DNA of 64,000 nucleotides from Panonychus citri. Lineage: Eukaryota; Arthropoda; Arachnida; Trombidiformes; Tetranychidae. The notes below the pieces were generated by a model. The model ran no database searches and was not told where the DNA came from. It saw only the letters and a list, made by a program, of their open reading frames with translations. Shown here one piece after another: positions 37,824-50,361 of this stretch; positions within the stretch are counted from its first letter, which is position 1; each line of letters begins with the position of its first letter. Location of the stretch: contig NW_026515433.1 of NCBI RefSeq assembly GCF_014898815.1, forward strand, positions 1,634,501 through 1,698,500, in the 5' to 3' direction. Both the position numbers and the translations under genes were made by a program.

Positions 37824-40800
37824 GATTAGAACAATTAAAAGTATTAAAAAAGAAACACAATCAAAAATAAAATCGATCACAATGAAGAGAAAACAAAATG
37901 TAAACAACAAAGAAAAAGAATAACAAAAGTCACGTGGTCATAACATATGATTTCTCTTGCCGGTTTAGTTAATTGTTTTCTTTTTGTTTCTATTTTATTT
38001 AATTACTGTTTGATTAATTTAATGTTCTAATCCTTTGATCACCTAATTATTTTATTGTTTTCCTCATTCATCATGTCAAGGACTTGGTCTGTTTCTGTTG
38101 AATCAATTTCCATTTTTGCTCAACCTTCAAGTTACATTTGACTTTTTTTTTGCTTGCAGAAAATTAGTAATTAAATTGTGTTGTTTAACTTTTTAATTAA
38201 TTGTCCTCATCTTATCAAATGATTGAGTGGATACAGGTTGGTTAATTAATTACTATTAACTTTGTTTGTATGAACATTATTTCAATATTATCAATTGGAT
38301 TTGTTGTTATTTTGTTTGTATTAAACAAAAACAAAAGTATTAACTCATTTGCATGTTTATGGTGCTACAAATTTTGTGGCTTAAATTGTAATTAATTAGC
38401 TAATTTATTGTTTTATTTTGTATTTTAATTTAATTCACTTCCTTAATCTATTGTTAATCCTTTTGTATATCAGGTTTTCACCATCATTTGGATATAATCA
38501 CGGATCAACCAGTTGAATTTTCAAATGGATTTACAGATTTGGATTAGTGGAAAAGTGTTCAAATCTTATCTATATGATTATCATTAAGATTTTCAAACAA
38601 TTATTAATATTTGTTAATCATCAACAACAATTAACATTTGAAGGTGATCATCGTTTAACTAACTTAATCATTTGACAGTGAAAAGTGAATGTATATTTAT
38701 TGAGAGCAAGAAACCAAACAAGCTTTTAACAATCACGATTTATGATTGACTTGATTTTCTGTAACAATTAATGTTTGTATTTAAATTTTTTTGTATTTCT
38801 CATTCAAAATAGATCATCAAAAAGACTCAACTATCACATGGAAACAAATTGACTGTCAGAAATATACACAGTTGGATATAAATACAGTTATATAATCTAA
38901 TCGATATCAATATCAATCTACAATTTGGGACAAGGTTAAAACATGAAGATGATTATCAATATTTGTCACCTTAATCCAAGGAAATTAATAACATTTCATC
39001 ACATGTTATATAACATAAACACCTTAAATCAACACTTATCCTCCACCTAATCAACATTAGATTAGTTATTTACCTTTCGATAATCGCTTTCGATGAAAAG
39101 ATCGAAAAGTGGCCTTGATATTATTATGATATATTCTTACCTTTTTAGTTTATTTTCATCTCTCTCTCTCACTATTTTTCCGTTCTTCTTGACCACTACT
39201 CTCACTGAACATTAACAAGATGACCTCGAACTTTGTCGTCCTTGTCTTTCGGAATCTCTCTCTCTCTTTTCCAATCATTTAGGACATAATCAATCACGAA
39301 ACGAAATGACCTTATTGGTAAAGCCCTAATTACATCGTAACAATTTAACTTATCCCTTAAAGCCAATTTACTAGGAGGAAAAATGAATAGAAATTAGTTT
39401 TCACCATCAATTGGTCACCATCAAGATCGTCTATTATTATTACGCCTGATTTAACTTAATTGTATCAACATTTACAGTTAATCACATTTTCCATTATTGA
39501 TTATCTCATCTTGGTAAAGTCAAACAACTTAATCGTATTGCAAATTGAATTCATTACAATCAATACAATCAAAGTAACTAAACTAAATCTAATCAACATC
39601 TATTGTATTGGTAACAACTTTTCCAATCATCATCAATGTGATTAACCATTTAGACTTAATCAGTTTCTGTTTACCCTAAATTTGTAACCCTGTTCACCCA
39701 ATCGTATTGAAATATATATATTTATATGTATATTTACAGTTACAATTTATGTACTATTATTATTATGACAACAATTAAGCCCTCCCAAAGTTAATTGTCT
39801 ATCATATATCACTAATACCTCCTTTTAATTAACTTTCTTGTCTGATTGTTGGTTACTGGTTGGACAAACTTTGTTATCACCTCACCTCCAACACTTAATT
39901 TCATTGATTGTTAACTTATTGGATTGTGAAATCCACTGATAATCAACTAATCTATCAATGAGTAACACTCATAATCTAATACAACTCGAGTCAATTCACA
40001 AATCATCTGATTAAAATGAACAACAATCAACGAAGAAAATTAAATCTTAAACATTATCATCTGATTATCAATCTTCATGATCCAATGAATATTATTTCAT
40101 TTAATTTCAAATTCTGATGAGAATCTCATTTATCCTTAACGATAATCAACTAATTAAACTAACTATTCAACCTAATTAACGATCAATAACATTTTTGCAA
40201 CTAATTTTTACATCAACAATTTAGTTGATCATTTATCTGGATAGTTGACTGGTTAACACAAACAACAATTAGTAAATTCTAGTCACAATAATTTAGATGA
40301 TCAATTTACTAATTGAAGAATCATTTTCGCATTGGAAACTTAATCATTTTACTTTTTAATTGTTACAAATCTTAACAGTTAATTGTTTCTTTTTTTTATA
40401 TAAGTATTGATACAAACATAGAATTAAGGAAAATATATATTAACTGAATTAATTGTTGGAATTGATTTTTTTTTTAATTTCTTCTCATTTCCAATCAATA
40501 GTAACCTCGATTTGATAAACAACTTTTTCTAATAACAATTAACGATTAGTTGATTATCTTTATTTCTGATTCCCTCTCATATATTATTAATTAAATTGTT
40601 CAATTTTCCAATCATAATCTGAATAATATTTTAATTCAATTAAAACGATTCTTAATCATAACCGGATATTCAGGAAGATTAATATTAATTTAATCGTCCG
40701 GTTTTAATTTTGTTTGTTTTTTTTTAATCTCACTAATTGTTGATTAGCAAAGTTTTTCAATGAATGAACTTGATTTTGCTTTTAAATTGTGATTCAACTA

Positions 40801-42558
40801 ATCACTAATCATCTAATTAAACCATCAAAATACTTATGATTGATTATCAATGGTAATGATGATCACAAACCAACAACAATTGAGCTTAATCACTTTCATC
40901 AATTAAATCAAATGTAAATGAAAAAGACAATCAATAACCACTAGCATTGATATTTGATCAACAATTTAAAGTTAATTATTACCGATGATCATGTTAATTG
41001 TAACCTGAGATTAAATTGTGATTATTCAATTTTCTTCCTGTTCAATTACAATCAAATTAAATCTTGATCAATAATCCAGCAAACAAACAAACAAAATGAA
41101 ACAAGAAAAATTGATTGTTTGTTATTAAATTTAAAATCTAATTTAATAACAAGAAAAATAAACTAATTACTATTTAAATGAAATAATCATTTAAATTGTT
41201 ACTCTTGTGAAATGAGTTAAATTTAATAATGAAAAGGGTTAAGCAAAATTAACATACGATTGTTTGTAATTAAGTTAATCGTAGTGTCTGAATCGTGATC
41301 AAATTGAATTGGTTACAATCAAGAAACAATTAGTGATAGAATTGAGTGAAAAAAAAATCAGCTAATCAATATGATGATATCAATTGCGATAGTTAATTGT
41401 TGTTGTTGTTATAAGTTGTTAACCTTTCAACGATGACATTTAATTGCAATCAACAAAAAAAAAGGTTATCAACTAACCAAGAATTAAGAAAAGTTGATTT
41501 AACCTTAAGCTAAATTAACTTGTGATTAAAAAAACCCTAATTCCTGATTAACTGTGATCAGAACTAAATTGTTAATGAAAAGTGAAAGTGTGATTAGCAA
41601 TATAATTTATCAGATGGGAAAGTATGATAACTGAATCAAGTTAATTGGAACAATTAAGAAAAAAGAAGTAAAAAATTAATAGTTTAGTTGAAGAAGGAGA
41701 AGAAAAAATTAATAATCAACCGATTATAATTTAAATTGTTGGACAGAATTCATCAATTATATGAACAATCAAACGAATGTATATTTAAATTAACTCGATA
41801 ATTTGTTAAACAATCTAATTGTTTGCGAGCTAATCATGGTAATTAAGAGAAGGAGGTAGTTGATTAGAGATGAACCAAAGTTAATTAAATGTTACTCGTT
41901 ATTGAAAAAGGTCCAACCTCGAAACTTGACCTACTCCCGAAAAGGTAAATTGTTTGTATGTCTTATCCACTTCCGTAGTTACCGATAAACATTCAATTCA
42001 GTTAATCATCAAGTTAATCATCATCATTATCAATATCATCATCACCTCTTTCAGTTATATGTGTACAATCAAATCATATTGATGACATTAAATCAACAAT
42101 CAAGTAAGAGCGAGAGAGAGATTTGTTTGTAATTAAGAGACAAAATATATACTTTTTTTAATTATCATCTTTCTGTGTGTTTAAATTGTTATTAATTGTT
42201 GTTTTTGTTAATTTCACAAGTATTTATTATCAGTTAATTGTGAAAACGGAAAAACTATTATCAACGAATTGATAAGTAACTGTTGTTGTTGTTGTTGTGA
42301 TTTTTGAGATGATGAAGATAATAGTGACCAGGGTCAATAAGAGTTAATTGTAATCGATAATAAATTCACCAATTAATAGTAATTGTAGTGGGTTTTTGGG
42401 TAGAGTGGGAAGAGTGAGAAGAGTGGGAATAGTGGGTGAGATTGGGGAGGAAGGTGAAATTTTGGAAGAGAAAAAAATTGTTGACAATCAACTGGGAGCA
42501 AAAAAAATAGATTTTGGTAAAAAAATAGATTCATTAGGTTAGAGAAAAACATAATTAA
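37824..42558. other. 4.7-kb intergenic region
   Basis: Mostly AT-rich unique sequence with frequent TTAATTG/CAATTAA words. No protein gene is supported. Short in-frame pieces at about 38073-38141 (plus strand, 22 codons) and 38470-38550 (plus strand, open to a stop after DLD) might be exons of a small gene divergent from the MITOK-like gene, but phases do not join convincingly. Confidence 0.5.
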
Positions 42559-43485
42559 CTAATTGACTTTCTTGAAATTCCCATTGGAATCATTCAGTTG
42601 TTGTTGTTGTTGTTGTTGTTGATTATTACATGAAGATGGTGATGCTGATGGAATTGATGATTTAGATGATAATCTTAATGATGATGTTGATGATGAAAGG
42701 GATGCGGTGAATCGATTGTAAGTTTTACGATAAAAATCACTGAATAGGAACCAGAATAAAATACCATGTGATCCAATCCAGAGACCGAAAATTTTGGGAA
42801 ATGAACAATCGGGTTGTAAGAACAATTGGAATGAGTGAACTCCTATGGCCACGAATTGGATCAGTTGAAAAATGGTGAGATACTTTTTCCACCATAGGTA
42901 AGGTTTCATGGAAGGTCCGATCGCGGCTAAACCGTAATAAGTGTACATGATTACGTGGACAATTGAATTGATGAAACCGAAAAAGGTTGCATGCCCTCCG
43001 GGGACAAATTTGGCTCCCCACCAAACGGAGAAAGGTAAAAGTCCATGGTGGATAACATGAAGGTTAGAAATTTGATCGTTCTTTTTACGAACAACAAAGA
43101 AAAGGGTATCGGTAAATTCAACGAATTTCAATAAGAAATAAAAATAACAATTATAAACAATTCGCACGGCAATTGGATTAGATGAATAATCAACTGGATC
43201 ACAGGTTAACGAAGTTCCTGGTTGAATCCAATGGTAAACAATCTCGGTGTAAACAACGAACGATGAACATGCGACCATCGTAAAATTATATATTATCATT
43301 GCCGTTCGAACCTCGAATGGCTTCCGGTGGGTCATTAAATTTGGTCCAATTTTTTTCACGAATAAAACATATGCAAGACAAATCGCTGCCACTGGAAATG
43401 GACTTGACATTAACGGTAAATTAGCGACTCGAGGGTCACCTTTTGATAGGAAATTATCAAACTCTTTCACTAAATAATTTAACAT
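42559..43485 (-). CDS. ELOVL-family very-long-chain fatty acid elongase
   Basis: 3-ketoacyl-CoA synthase that condenses malonyl-CoA with fatty acyl-CoA, the first step of ER fatty-acid elongation. One intronless frame of 308 residues starting MLNYLVKEFD. Family signatures: KFVEFTDTLFFVVRKK (120-135), the histidine box HVIHH (143-147), and the MYTYYGLAAIG region. Several hydrophobic membrane segments (about 32-47, 63-80, 107-122, 168-183, 202-222, 231-249) fit the usual seven-helix layout. The spacing and the WWGAKFVPGGHATFFGFINS segment resemble the ELOVL1/4/7 group. The C terminus is low-complexity (Ser-rich, then eight Gln coded mostly by CAA) and ends KKVN, a KKxx-type ER retrieval signal. 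The reductases at 53-56 kb act in the same cycle. Substrate chain length cannot be inferred. Confidence 0.95.
   Translation of the reverse strand: MLNYLVKEFDNFLSKGDPRVANLPLMSSPFPVAAICLAYVLFVKKIGPNLMTHRKPFEVRTAMIIYNFTMVACSSFVVYTEIVYHWIQPGTSLTCDPVDYSSNPIAVRIVYNCYFYFLLKFVEFTDTLFFVVRKKNDQISNLHVIHHGLLPFSVWWGAKFVPGGHATFFGFINSIVHVIMYTYYGLAAIGPSMKPYLWWKKYLTIFQLIQFVAIGVHSFQLFLQPDCSFPKIFGLWIGSHGILFWFLFSDFYRKTYNRFTASLSSSTSSLRLSSKSSIPSASPSSCNNQQQQQQQQLNDSNGNFKKVN
42597..42622 (-). repeat. CAA repeat encoding poly-Gln in the elongase
   Basis: On the plus strand this reads as (TTG)n. It encodes eight consecutive Gln close to the C terminus and may vary in length between individuals. Confidence 0.85.
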
Positions 43486-44950
43486 GTTCGTTTAATTTTG
43501 GTTAATGGTTTCTGGTGGTGTTCCAACAATTTGAATTGTAGTTGATTAATAAATGAATTGAGGGAGACAAGAAGGTGGAGATGATAAGTTAATGGGTGTT
43601 GGCTAAATCATCATCATTCTCAGGTTTAAATTAATTGGCGGGTATTTGTTAATCCAGTTAAATCACTTCACTACAGTAACAATTTAAATCTTTCTCTCAG
43701 TAGTGACATCTTAATTGTGGATAATCAGTTTAATTGTTGTTGTTGTTTGAGTTTTTTCTTCTTCTTCTATTGCTGTATCTTTGTCTTTTTAACTTTATCT
43801 TTACTTTTTTTCTGTTGATTTGTTAACATGATTAAACATTTTTCTTAATTGTATTGGTTAATTTGGTTCATTCTGTTGATTAAATTGTTCTCATCTTTTT
43901 TATTACATTTTATTGTAGTGATTTATCTTTGTTTCCCCTGTTTTGGCTTTCACCAGGAAATTGATTCTTTGTTAATTATGATACATGGAAATGGTTATAA
44001 ATTAATTATCCTCGCTTCTTAGTTAATTAGGTTAACTTTTTATTCAAGTTAATTAGCAGCTTATTAATTTTTTCCCCTTAGGGATGAATCAGTTTCTAAT
44101 TTCGCCATTTTCATCCCTTTATTTGTATTCTCTGGTTTAATTGTGGTTTAATAGTTAATTCCAATGATTAACAAGAAATTCGCTAATTGTAATGATAAGA
44201 AAAAAAAGAGAAATAAGATTTTCGTTTGTTCGAAAACCACCAGATGGCAGCGCATTCGAATTCTAATCGAACGCCATCTTTGTTTTTCTCATAAAATCCA
44301 AGATCCAAATTCTTGTATCCATTCAATAGATTTGATATTTTCTATCCTGATCCTTTGTCTTCAATCTCTTTCTTTCTCTTTCTTTTCTTAACATTTATCA
44401 TCTTCTTATCTTCTCTTTCTTTTTTTTCAATCTTCTCTGTCTGGAATATTGTCTCCTTTCTGTCTAATTTTTTCACCGTCTCTTTCTTTTCTTCTGTTTT
44501 TTCGCCCGGTTCTCGTGGATTTTCATCATCATCATCATCATCCTTTCTCTCTCTCTTTTTCTCTCTTTTTCTTTTTCTTTCTCTTTCGTTGAGATTTTAT
44601 ATTGAATGTGATGATCATGTTTCATTTCCTCTCATCTTCTTTCGGCCTAAATTCTCTCTCAGTTGTAACACGTCTTTTACATCATCATCTTTCGTCTTTA
44701 TTCTTTTTTAATGTTATTGATATAAAAAAAATTTTATTCTAATTTGGTTTAGTTTTCTAAGCAAACAAAGCGACACAATAATAAGGAATTAAATTTGTAT
44801 TTAATATTTACATATACGGAGAGAAGATCAACCAAAAAAGGAAAAATAATTCTATTCTACGGTTTAGTTCTTTGTATTATATTCGTTGTGTCTTTGGGTT
44901 ACCTTCACTTCACCGGTTCTACCAACACAACACCAGAATATCTTGACAAG
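43486..44950. other. Intergenic: divergent elongase and USP upstream regions
   Basis: Contains pyrimidine-rich stretches (44330-44710) that create spurious Ser/Phe/Leu-rich frames, and paired motifs CCAGATGGCAGCGC (44240-44253) and its inverted relative ACGCCATCTT (44271-44280). The last 155 bases before the USP start stay open in the USP frame and encode a hydrophobic segment (see findings). Confidence 0.55.
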
Positions 44951-47929
44951 ATGACCAAAGATATTGAGATGAAGGATGATTCGGATACCAAAGCTGTTGA
45001 ATATGAGAATAATGTTGCTGCGGTTGACAAATTGGTTAACCAGGAATTAGTAGAAGGTGATTTCTGGTATGTTTTGGATAACAAATGGTTCCAAACGTAT
45101 AAACAATTTTTACAATCCTGTATTGCTGTTAATAATCCAGGTCCAATTGATAATAGTGACCTTTTCACCGAAACCAATTATTATAAGAAAATTAAAGAGA
45201 AATTGGTTGAAGCTGAAGATTTCGTTTTTGTACCCGAACAACTTTGGAAAGGTCTTGTTAAAGAATTTGGTTTAACTAATGAGAAACATATCATCAAACG
45301 TAAAGTGATTTCTCGTCCAACTGCTCGATCACAATACAAGTTCCTTGAACTTTATCCCATTGAATTAAAATTATGCCTCCATGGAACTAAACATGAGAAC
45401 ATCAAAGAAAAATATAGTCAAATAACAACTTTAAAAGAATTGGAAAACGAAATGAAGTTTCTATTTAAAGTTGATGAAAAAGCAGAAACTCAACTATGGG
45501 CGTGTGGTAGCGTGTTGAATGCTTACGATCCTGAATCGGAATCCAAGAAGAATGATGATAAAGCTCTAATAGACGCCGGTCTCGAACATGGGTCAATTGT
45601 CACTTTAGGTAAGATAATTTTCGCCGAAAACAATCAATTTCTCTCAAATCCATCACTTGTTGAATGAGTAAATTTCCTCTTGAAGGATATTTTTATCATG
45701 TCATTTTCATTTGCTCAATTTAAAAGTTGAATGAAATCACTTTGAAATCTCATTCAACTCAATCTCTTTTCTATTTTTCTCTTCTCTTCTTTTTTCGAGT
45801 TAATTTTTAACATTCTTCTAATTTTACTATTATTATCTCATTTGTTGTTTTCTTCTTCTTTTCTCTTTCTCTCTTCAGAGGTTCAAAATGCTGATGGCAC
45901 ATGGCCAAGTAGTCGACCTCGTTTTGGTGCCATCGCCACTCGATCTTCAAAAACAACCCCAGGTCTTTGTGGATTAATGAATCTTGGTAATACTTGTTTC
46001 ATGAATAGTGCCCTTCAATGTTTATCCAATACCCCGATATTAACTGAATACTTTATCGCTGATAAATATTGGGATGAATTAAATGTTGATAATCCTCTTG
46101 GAATGGGCGGTGAGATTGCAAAAACTTTCGGTGATCTAATTAAAGCAATGTGGTCCGGTCAGCATACATTTCTATCTCCTCGTGAATTTAAACAAGCAGT
46201 GGGCAAATTTTCACCACAATTCAGTGGATTCCAGCAACAGGATTGCCAAGAATTGATGGCCTTTCTCCTTGATGGTTTACATGAAGATCTAAATCGTGTT
46301 AAAAAGAAACCATATATTGAAATTAAACAAGAGATCGATAAAAGGCCTGATTCCATTGTGGCCGCTGAATCATGGTCTAATTATCTGAAAAGAAATGATA
46401 GTATAATTGTTGACATTTTTCACGGTCTTCTTAAATCAACCTTAGTTTGTCCAGAATGTGATCTTGTCAGCGTAACATTTGATCCCTATTGTTACCTGTC
46501 TCTACCGTTACCTGTTAAAAGAGAGAGACCTGTTGATGTGATGTTTGTGCCTGCAAGACCAATAACAGTTGGACCAGAGAAAAAAATTAAACGGGTTCTT
46601 AAAATATGTAAACTAATGGTACCCAAAGCTGGTATTGTTTTAGACATTTGTAACGCTGTTTCTAAAACAATTAACGAAAGTAAAGAAGTTAATGGGCTAA
46701 CAGTGAATCCGTCTAATTTAATTGTCACCGAAGTAAATAATTGTCGTCTATCCAGAATTTATAATCAAGATGATTCTTTCACCTCAAACACTGATGAGTT
46801 TGTTATTTTTGAAAAGCTTGACGATTATACAGCTTTACCTGTTTATCTAAGATGGGATAAAGGTGACGAATCAGCATCTCTTTTTGGTAAACCCTTCTTC
46901 GTAAATATTAAAGAGTGTACTTATGAAGCATTGTACAGTGCAGTGAAAAATTATGTGGAAACATTGATGGAAGAACCAACAACAACAACAACAACTAATA
47001 CACCAAAAGAAACTACTCAAACTTCAACTGATGGTGACGATGAAATGATTGCTGCTGCCAATTCAGATGAAAATGAGGCTATAACTAGTACTCAATTAAA
47101 TCATAAATCAACATCACCTACATCAACAGCAACCACGGCATCTTTATCATCATCTTCAAGCCCATCAATAGTAACCAATACCTCACCTTCAACTTTACCA
47201 CCAACAACAAGTAATAGTGATGAAAACGATCAACCCATGGAAGTTAAAGAGGAAAATGAAATAAATGGTGATGATAAATCATTTACTTTAAAGTTAATCA
47301 ATAGTTTTGGAACTATGCCTATAGGAGAAATAGAGAAAGATAAACCATTGGAATTGGGAATTAAAACTTACGTTGCTGCTGATTTTTCCAAACGATTTAA
47401 GATTCGTTCATTTGATAATGAAGAGATCACATTACGTGTGAATATACAAAAAAATGCAAATTCAGCCTCTAAATCACATGATCTAAGTGAATGCATTGAA
47501 CAGTTTACAACCGTTGAAAGACTTGGCGAACATGATCTATGGTATTGTCCAAGATGTAAAAAGCGGCAACAAGCATCAAAAAAATTCGATATCTGGTCTT
47601 TACCGAAAGTAGCAATTTTCCATCTAAAGAGATTCTCTTATTCTAAATATTGGAGGGATAAATTGGATACATTTGTCAACTTTCCCAAATACGATTTAGA
47701 TTTGGGACAATATCTCATCAATAATCCTAACAAAGAGAAAATCTTGTATAATCTGGTGGCGGTTGCCAATCATTATGGTGGCCTAGGGGGCGGACATTAC
47801 ACCGCTTACGGTAAAAACAAGGAAAACTCAACTTGGTATCATTTTGATGATTCTAATGTAACACCGGCTACTGAAGAAAGTGTTATATCGAAAGCTGCTT
47901 ATGTGCTGCTGTATCTTCGTCAAGATTGA
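44951..47929 (+). CDS. Ubiquitin carboxyl-terminal hydrolase, USP4/11/15 group
   Basis: Cysteine protease that removes ubiquitin from proteins. Exons 44951-45608 and 45879-47929 (intron of 270 bases, GTAAGA to TTCAG), 902 residues. Domain order: DUSP domain (VEGDFWYVLDNKW, PGPIDNSDL; about 34-130), ubiquitin-like domain (YPIELKLCLHG onward, about 135-219), then the catalytic domain. Cys box GLMNLGNTCFMNSALQC with nucleophile Cys259; QQQDCQELMAFLLDGLHEDL; Zn-ribbon CPEC and CPRC pairs; His box GGGHYTAYG with His859 and FDDSNV with Asp876/877. A long Thr/Ser/Asn/Glu-rich insert sits in the middle of the catalytic domain, where this group carries a second Ubl or linker. The start ATG has a good context (AAG before ATG). 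The open frame continues upstream without ATG and encodes a membrane-like segment, so a longer isoform is possible. Vertebrates have three paralogues; one gene here fits a pre-duplication form. Confidence 0.93.
45609..45878 (+). other. Intron of the USP gene
   Basis: Splits a Glu codon (G/AG) between SIVTLG and VQNADGTWP, the junction between the Ubl and the catalytic domain. The acceptor follows a pyrimidine-rich tract. Confidence 0.9.
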
Positions 47930-48965
47930 TGGCAAAACTGGAAAGCAAAGAAAAAACAATAATGAAACTCAATTATAATAGAAATTCAATTGTACTCGAT
48001 TTGTTTGCTCTTTCTTAATATATTTTCGAGAAGCAGAACAATTAATTGATTTTTCTCTTTTCGAAAGTTAAATCAACTTTTGGATGTTACAATGATCTCA
48101 ATGATTTCGAACTTTTATCTTGATATTCTATTAATATCTTCGTTATTTGCTGAGCATTTTCCTTTAATTCTTAATTTAGTTAGAACCATTTTCGGATCAA
48201 CTTGTTTCTCACTTTTGGATTATTTCCAAAAATCGAGCTTCTTATTACATCATAAATACTTTTTTCTTTTTCCTTCCTTTTCCTGTCTGATTTTCTATTC
48301 AAAAAGGATAATGATGATATGAATGATTCTTTTTCTGGAAACAATTTAATTCTATTATCAACTAATTGTTGTGTAGGAGTTTAATTGTTGTCTCTTTTAC
48401 ATGTAATCAGTTACAACGATAATATTGATTTAGGCTTGATTCCAATCTAAACGTTTACTTTTAACTCAATCGTCTGATCATTTTCAATCAAGATATTCAT
48501 TAATTACACAAATATAATCTTGTATCAAGTTTATTAATTAACTTGGGGGAAAAATTAACTAATAAATTGATTGTCATCTAATATTTTATTTAATTTCAAC
48601 TTGGATTCAATTACAATATTAAGTTGAGTGATTACAATTGAAATCGCTTACGAAATCAATCAATTGACTGTCTAAAACACAAGTTGATTAATTTAAATTA
48701 CTATTAGAATTAGTTCAACACTGAAATGATTAGTTGGTTAAGAAAATTGGATAATTAATTGTGAGTTTAATTTTCTTGTCGGTGAATTTGATCAGTTTGA
48801 ATTTGGCGCTTTACTTTTTTTTGGATTTTCAGTTTTTTGAATTGATTTTTTTTTTCTTTTCATTTAAATTGTCACCTGAGAATTGTTTTGATTTTACTTG
48901 TGGTGATTTTATTGGTTTCTTTTCGTGATTAATTGTCTTTTTTTTATTAGATTGTAAGTAAAGCA
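47930..48965. other. Intergenic between USP and RBM42
   Basis: USP 3' UTR and RBM42 upstream region. A T-rich tract ending in TTATTAG at 48950 could be the acceptor of a 5' UTR intron of RBM42. No coding region is supported. Confidence 0.55.
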
Positions 48966-49868
48966 ATGGCCTATCATGAGTATAACCACGATGCGGTTAA
49001 AAAACGTCGTTTGGAAGCTGAAATGGATAAATTTGAAAAGGAAATTTCAAAACCTGGTCTAGTTGTTGGTCAGCCGACTGTTGGTTATCCTACTGTTTTA
49101 CCCGCGGCTAATTCATTGTATCAATTTATTCCTCATCAAATTCAACGACAAGTACCATCCATGAACAGGGTTGGTCCTCCTCCAATGCATGCTGGTGGTT
49201 TGGGTGTCCCAACAAATGGCTCAGTTATAACTGGATTGACACCGGGAGTACCTTTATCTGTGGGTCATAATAAGATGACCAATATTAAAGGATTCCAAGC
49301 GATTAATACTATGGCTATTGGTTCACCGATTCCAGGACCTTCAACGGGTAATCCAAGTTACACTGTTACACCAATGGGACTACCTCCGGGTGTTTCTCTG
49401 GCTTCTTTAGCTTCAAATTCATCTACTCCGGGTACATCAGGAACACCCACGAAAAAAGGCTCCAAAAATGTTGACAAAAGTTCCAGTAAAGTAAAGAAAT
49501 GTCTTAGAGCTGCGGGTGGACAAATTTGGGAAGATAATACACTCACTGAATGGGATCCAGATGATTTTCGTCTTTTTGTTGGTGACCTGGGGAACGATGT
49601 TACCGATGAAGTTTTAACTCGAGGTTTCAGCAAATACACTTCATTTGTAAAAGCGAAAGTGATACGAGATAAACGTACAAACAAATCTAAAGGCTATGGT
49701 TTCGTTAGTTTCAAAGATCCAACCGATTATATCAAAGCAATGAGAGAAATGGATGGTAAATATCTCGGCAGTCGACCAATTAAATTGCGAAAATCAACTT
49801 GGAAAGAACGAAGTTTAGATATTGTCAAAAAGAAGAACAAAGAAAAGGCCAAATTTCTATCAACTTAA
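48966..49868 (+). CDS. Rbm42: RNA-binding protein 42 (RRM protein)
   Basis: Nuclear/cytoplasmic RNA-binding protein with one C-terminal RRM; in mammals it is linked to hnRNP K and pre-mRNA splicing. One intronless frame of 300 residues. The N terminus (KKRRLEAEMDKFEKEI) is a charged helix characteristic of the family; the middle is Pro/Gly/Ser-rich; then GGQIWEDNTLTEWDPDDFRLFVGDLG leads into the RRM (about 199-278) with RNP2 RLFVGDL and RNP1 KGYGFVSF (242-249). The C-terminal tail is Lys-rich (STWKERSLDIVKKKNKEKAK). It is shorter than human RBM42 (480 residues) because the Pro-rich middle is reduced. It lies in tandem between the USP gene and RER1, all on the plus strand. The ATG context (GCAATGG) is good. 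Confidence 0.92.
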   Translation: MAYHEYNHDAVKKRRLEAEMDKFEKEISKPGLVVGQPTVGYPTVLPAANSLYQFIPHQIQRQVPSMNRVGPPPMHAGGLGVPTNGSVITGLTPGVPLSVGHNKMTNIKGFQAINTMAIGSPIPGPSTGNPSYTVTPMGLPPGVSLASLASNSSTPGTSGTPTKKGSKNVDKSSSKVKKCLRAAGGQIWEDNTLTEWDPDDFRLFVGDLGNDVTDEVLTRGFSKYTSFVKAKVIRDKRTNKSKGYGFVSFKDPTDYIKAMREMDGKYLGSRPIKLRKSTWKERSLDIVKKKNKEKAKFLST

Positions 49869-50361
49869 TCATATTGCACGCAAAAAGATTCCCCAAATCA
49901 ATAATCAACAAACCCCAACAGGAAAACAACAACAACAACAACCAAATCCATTTGTAAATTAATCACAAACAATTAACTGTCAAGAAAAACAATTTTTGTA
50001 AATGAAAAAAAAACTGTAATATCTTTTACCAATCATATTACACATTAACCTGATCCGTCAATTAATTATAACAATTAATTGACTGATCACCCATTAAATG
50101 GTCAAACTATCACAAATGGTGATAATTAATTGTAGAGAATTGAAATTTAAATTGTTCCAAAGATAATCATCTCTCCAATCGATAGTATCGATGTTTCAAT
50201 GAAGTATTAAGGGAGTGTGAGCTTTGGATTTTGCTTACGATAGACTAATGTGTTTACCCGGTTCCAAGTTGATTGTGTTTACTTTTTTGTTTATTCTTTT
50301 TGATTGTTAATTAATTTTCTTTATTCTAATTAGCATTTAAAGGTCACCTGGTCACTAAGTA
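49869..50361 (+). other. RBM42 3' UTR and RER1 upstream region
   Basis: CAA-rich sequence follows the RBM42 stop. The half near RER1 contains the composite module at 50173-50268 that is shared with the reductase upstream region. Confidence 0.6.
50173..50268 (+). promoter_or_regulatory. Shared composite promoter module, copy A (RER1)
   Basis: Two blocks are conserved with 54252-54337 (reverse strand). The first is a 21-base block around ATCGATAGTATCGAT, a palindrome of two DRE-like TATCGAT halves. The second is about 40 bases around TTTTGCTTACGAT and GTGTTTACCCGGTT. The sequence between them is poorly conserved. It ends about 95 bases before the RER1 start codon. A core-promoter or proximal-promoter role is inferred. 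Confidence 0.65.

Noticed and set aside
44313..44711. 132-codon Ser/Phe-rich frame before the USP gene
   Set aside because: Pyrimidine-rich DNA reads as Ser/Phe/Leu in all forward frames; it looks like upstream non-coding sequence, and it ends before the USP frame.
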